The translations under genes were made by a program, and so were the position numbers. A stretch of 31,020 nucleotides of DNA, taken from a virus. The stretch lies in the IMG/VR virus record IMGVR_UViG_3300036985_003093, positions 1 through 31,020 of that record; one strand, 5' to 3'. Positions 30,734-31,020 of the stretch are shown here, piece after piece. A model generated the notes under the pieces. It saw only the letters and a program-made list of their open reading frames with translations. It was not told the origin of the DNA and did not search any database. Positions within the stretch are counted from its first letter, which is position 1. Every line of letters begins with the position of its first letter.

Positions 30734-30753
30734 CTGCTACCAGGTAGCTACCT
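30734..30753. promoter_or_regulatory. Palindrome and CTGCTACC repeat near the integrase end
   Basis: CTGCTACC (30734-30741) runs into a perfect 12-bp palindrome AGGTAGCTACCT (30742-30753). CTGCTACC recurs in direct orientation at 30961-30968, on the other side of the tRNA fragment. These are candidate arm-type integrase sites of attP. Confidence 0.45.
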
Positions 30754-30765
30754 CGCGGCGCAAGA

Positions 30766-30798
30766 AAAAAGACTGAGTTTCAAAAACCCAGTCTTTTT
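30766..30798. terminator. Bidirectional terminator
   Basis: A-rich/T-rich stem of 15 bp with one mismatch (30766-30780 and 30784-30798, 3-nt loop), ending in T-runs on both strands. It closes the integrase transcript from the left and any tRNA-side transcript from the right. Confidence 0.8.
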
Positions 30799-30801
30799 CA
30801 G

Positions 30802-30844
30802 TGGAGGATGACGGAGTTGAACCGACGACCTCTTGCATGCCATG
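30802..30844 (-). other. 3' fragment of tRNA-Ala(GGC): integrase core site
   Basis: Minus-strand 43 nt from the anticodon loop to the discriminator base: loop ATGGCAT (anticodon GGC), stem GCAAG, variable AGGTC, T-arm GTCGG-TTCAACT-CCGTC (one T-T mismatch), acceptor ATCCTCC and A. It is close to bacterial tRNA-Ala(GGC), whose anticodon arm is CTTGC-ATGGCAT-GCAAG. The 5' half is absent: beyond position 30844 the sequence departs. It is therefore an att core, not a tRNA gene. Confidence 0.8.
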
Positions 30845-31020
30845 ATGCCCTTCGGTTTTCGCAATCTGCCGAAAAGGCGGTAAAACATTGGCAGACGCGA
30901 CACTGAACCTCTGCCGTAATGTTGCACCGAGTAGCACATTGAGGCACTCTGTCGCATCCGCTGCTACCTTGGTTGCTGCCTCCCCTTCCCCATAACAGGT
31001 TCAGGATGCGCGTTTTCTGC
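30845..31020. other. Region right of the att core, no gene seen
   Basis: 176 nt without a convincing frame. It contains the second CTGCTACC copy (30961-30968), further TGCT/GTTGC words, and a TTCGG/CCGAA inverted pair (30851-30855 and 30869-30873). It may be the other att arm. No tRNA 5' half is present. Confidence 0.4.

Noticed and set aside
30802-30876. Intact tRNA-Ala gene at the right end
   Set aside because: Only the part from the anticodon loop to the discriminator base matches; the 5' acceptor, D-arm and 5' anticodon strand are missing.

Overview
The window reads as about 31 kb of a temperate tailed-phage (caudovirus) genome. The likely host is a planctomycete. The pointers are moderately GC-rich DNA, a CsrA homologue, very proline/alanine- and glycine-rich structural proteins, and intergenic GAGAACGC/GCGTTCTC and heptad repeats of a style I associate with Planctomycetes. 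The host assignment is inference; the phage assignment is firm (terminase, portal, protease-capsid, replicative helicase, integrase).

Layout. From about 27.2 kb down to position 2 nearly everything lies on the minus strand, in one tightly packed, often overlapping gene series (ATGA, TAATG and GTGA junctions). Read in transcription order it has four blocks. (1) Early and recombination genes, 27.2-22 kb: an HTH protein, two small unknowns, CsrA, a YqaJ-type exonuclease, a tRNA-like element with a terminator, a conserved phage protein that may be a strand-annealing protein, and an SbcC/RecF-like coiled-coil ATPase. (2) Replication and metabolism, 22-17 kb: an Nmad1/DUF1599-like protein, a zinc-ribbon protein, a DUF3102-like protein, a replication organiser, a DnaB-like helicase, a one-TM peptide, a RuvC-like resolvase and small unknowns. 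(3) A probable lysis/envelope block, 16.2-12.4 kb, behind a candidate late promoter: a lipoprotein, a one-TM protein, a papain-like cysteine peptidase, an exported thioredoxin-like protein and two small membrane proteins. (4) Packaging and head genes, 12.4-0 kb: a TerS-like protein, TerL, a zinc ribbon, a small structural candidate, the portal, a protease-linker-capsid fusion with a nested internal start, a decoration-like protein, a LamG-like protein and a glycine-rich adhesin. Lysis genes before terminase, then portal and capsid, is the lambda-like late order. No tail tube, tape measure or neck gene is present, so the tail genes must lie outside the window or be absent.

The right end (27.4-31.0 kb) is a plus-strand lysogeny and accessory region. 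It holds a two-TM membrane-anchored Mrr-like nuclease, a ribbon-helix-helix gene on the minus strand, small plus-strand genes behind near-consensus promoters, an HTH/excisionase-like protein overlapping a tyrosine integrase, a bidirectional terminator, and 43 nt matching the 3' part of tRNA-Ala(GGC). The missing 5' half of that tRNA and the position of the integrase suggest an unoccupied attP rather than a prophage junction.

The most interesting points are: a helically phased array of TTGAWCAA sites between the divergent early operon and the Mrr gene; a protease-capsid fusion with its own internal ribosome binding site; a phage-borne CsrA translationally coupled to the recombination exonuclease; a candidate papain-fold lysis enzyme next to an exported thioredoxin-like protein; an SbcC-like ATPase with an unusual CxxC site and no recognisable Walker B acid; and the attP logic. 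No CI-like repressor was recognised in the window.
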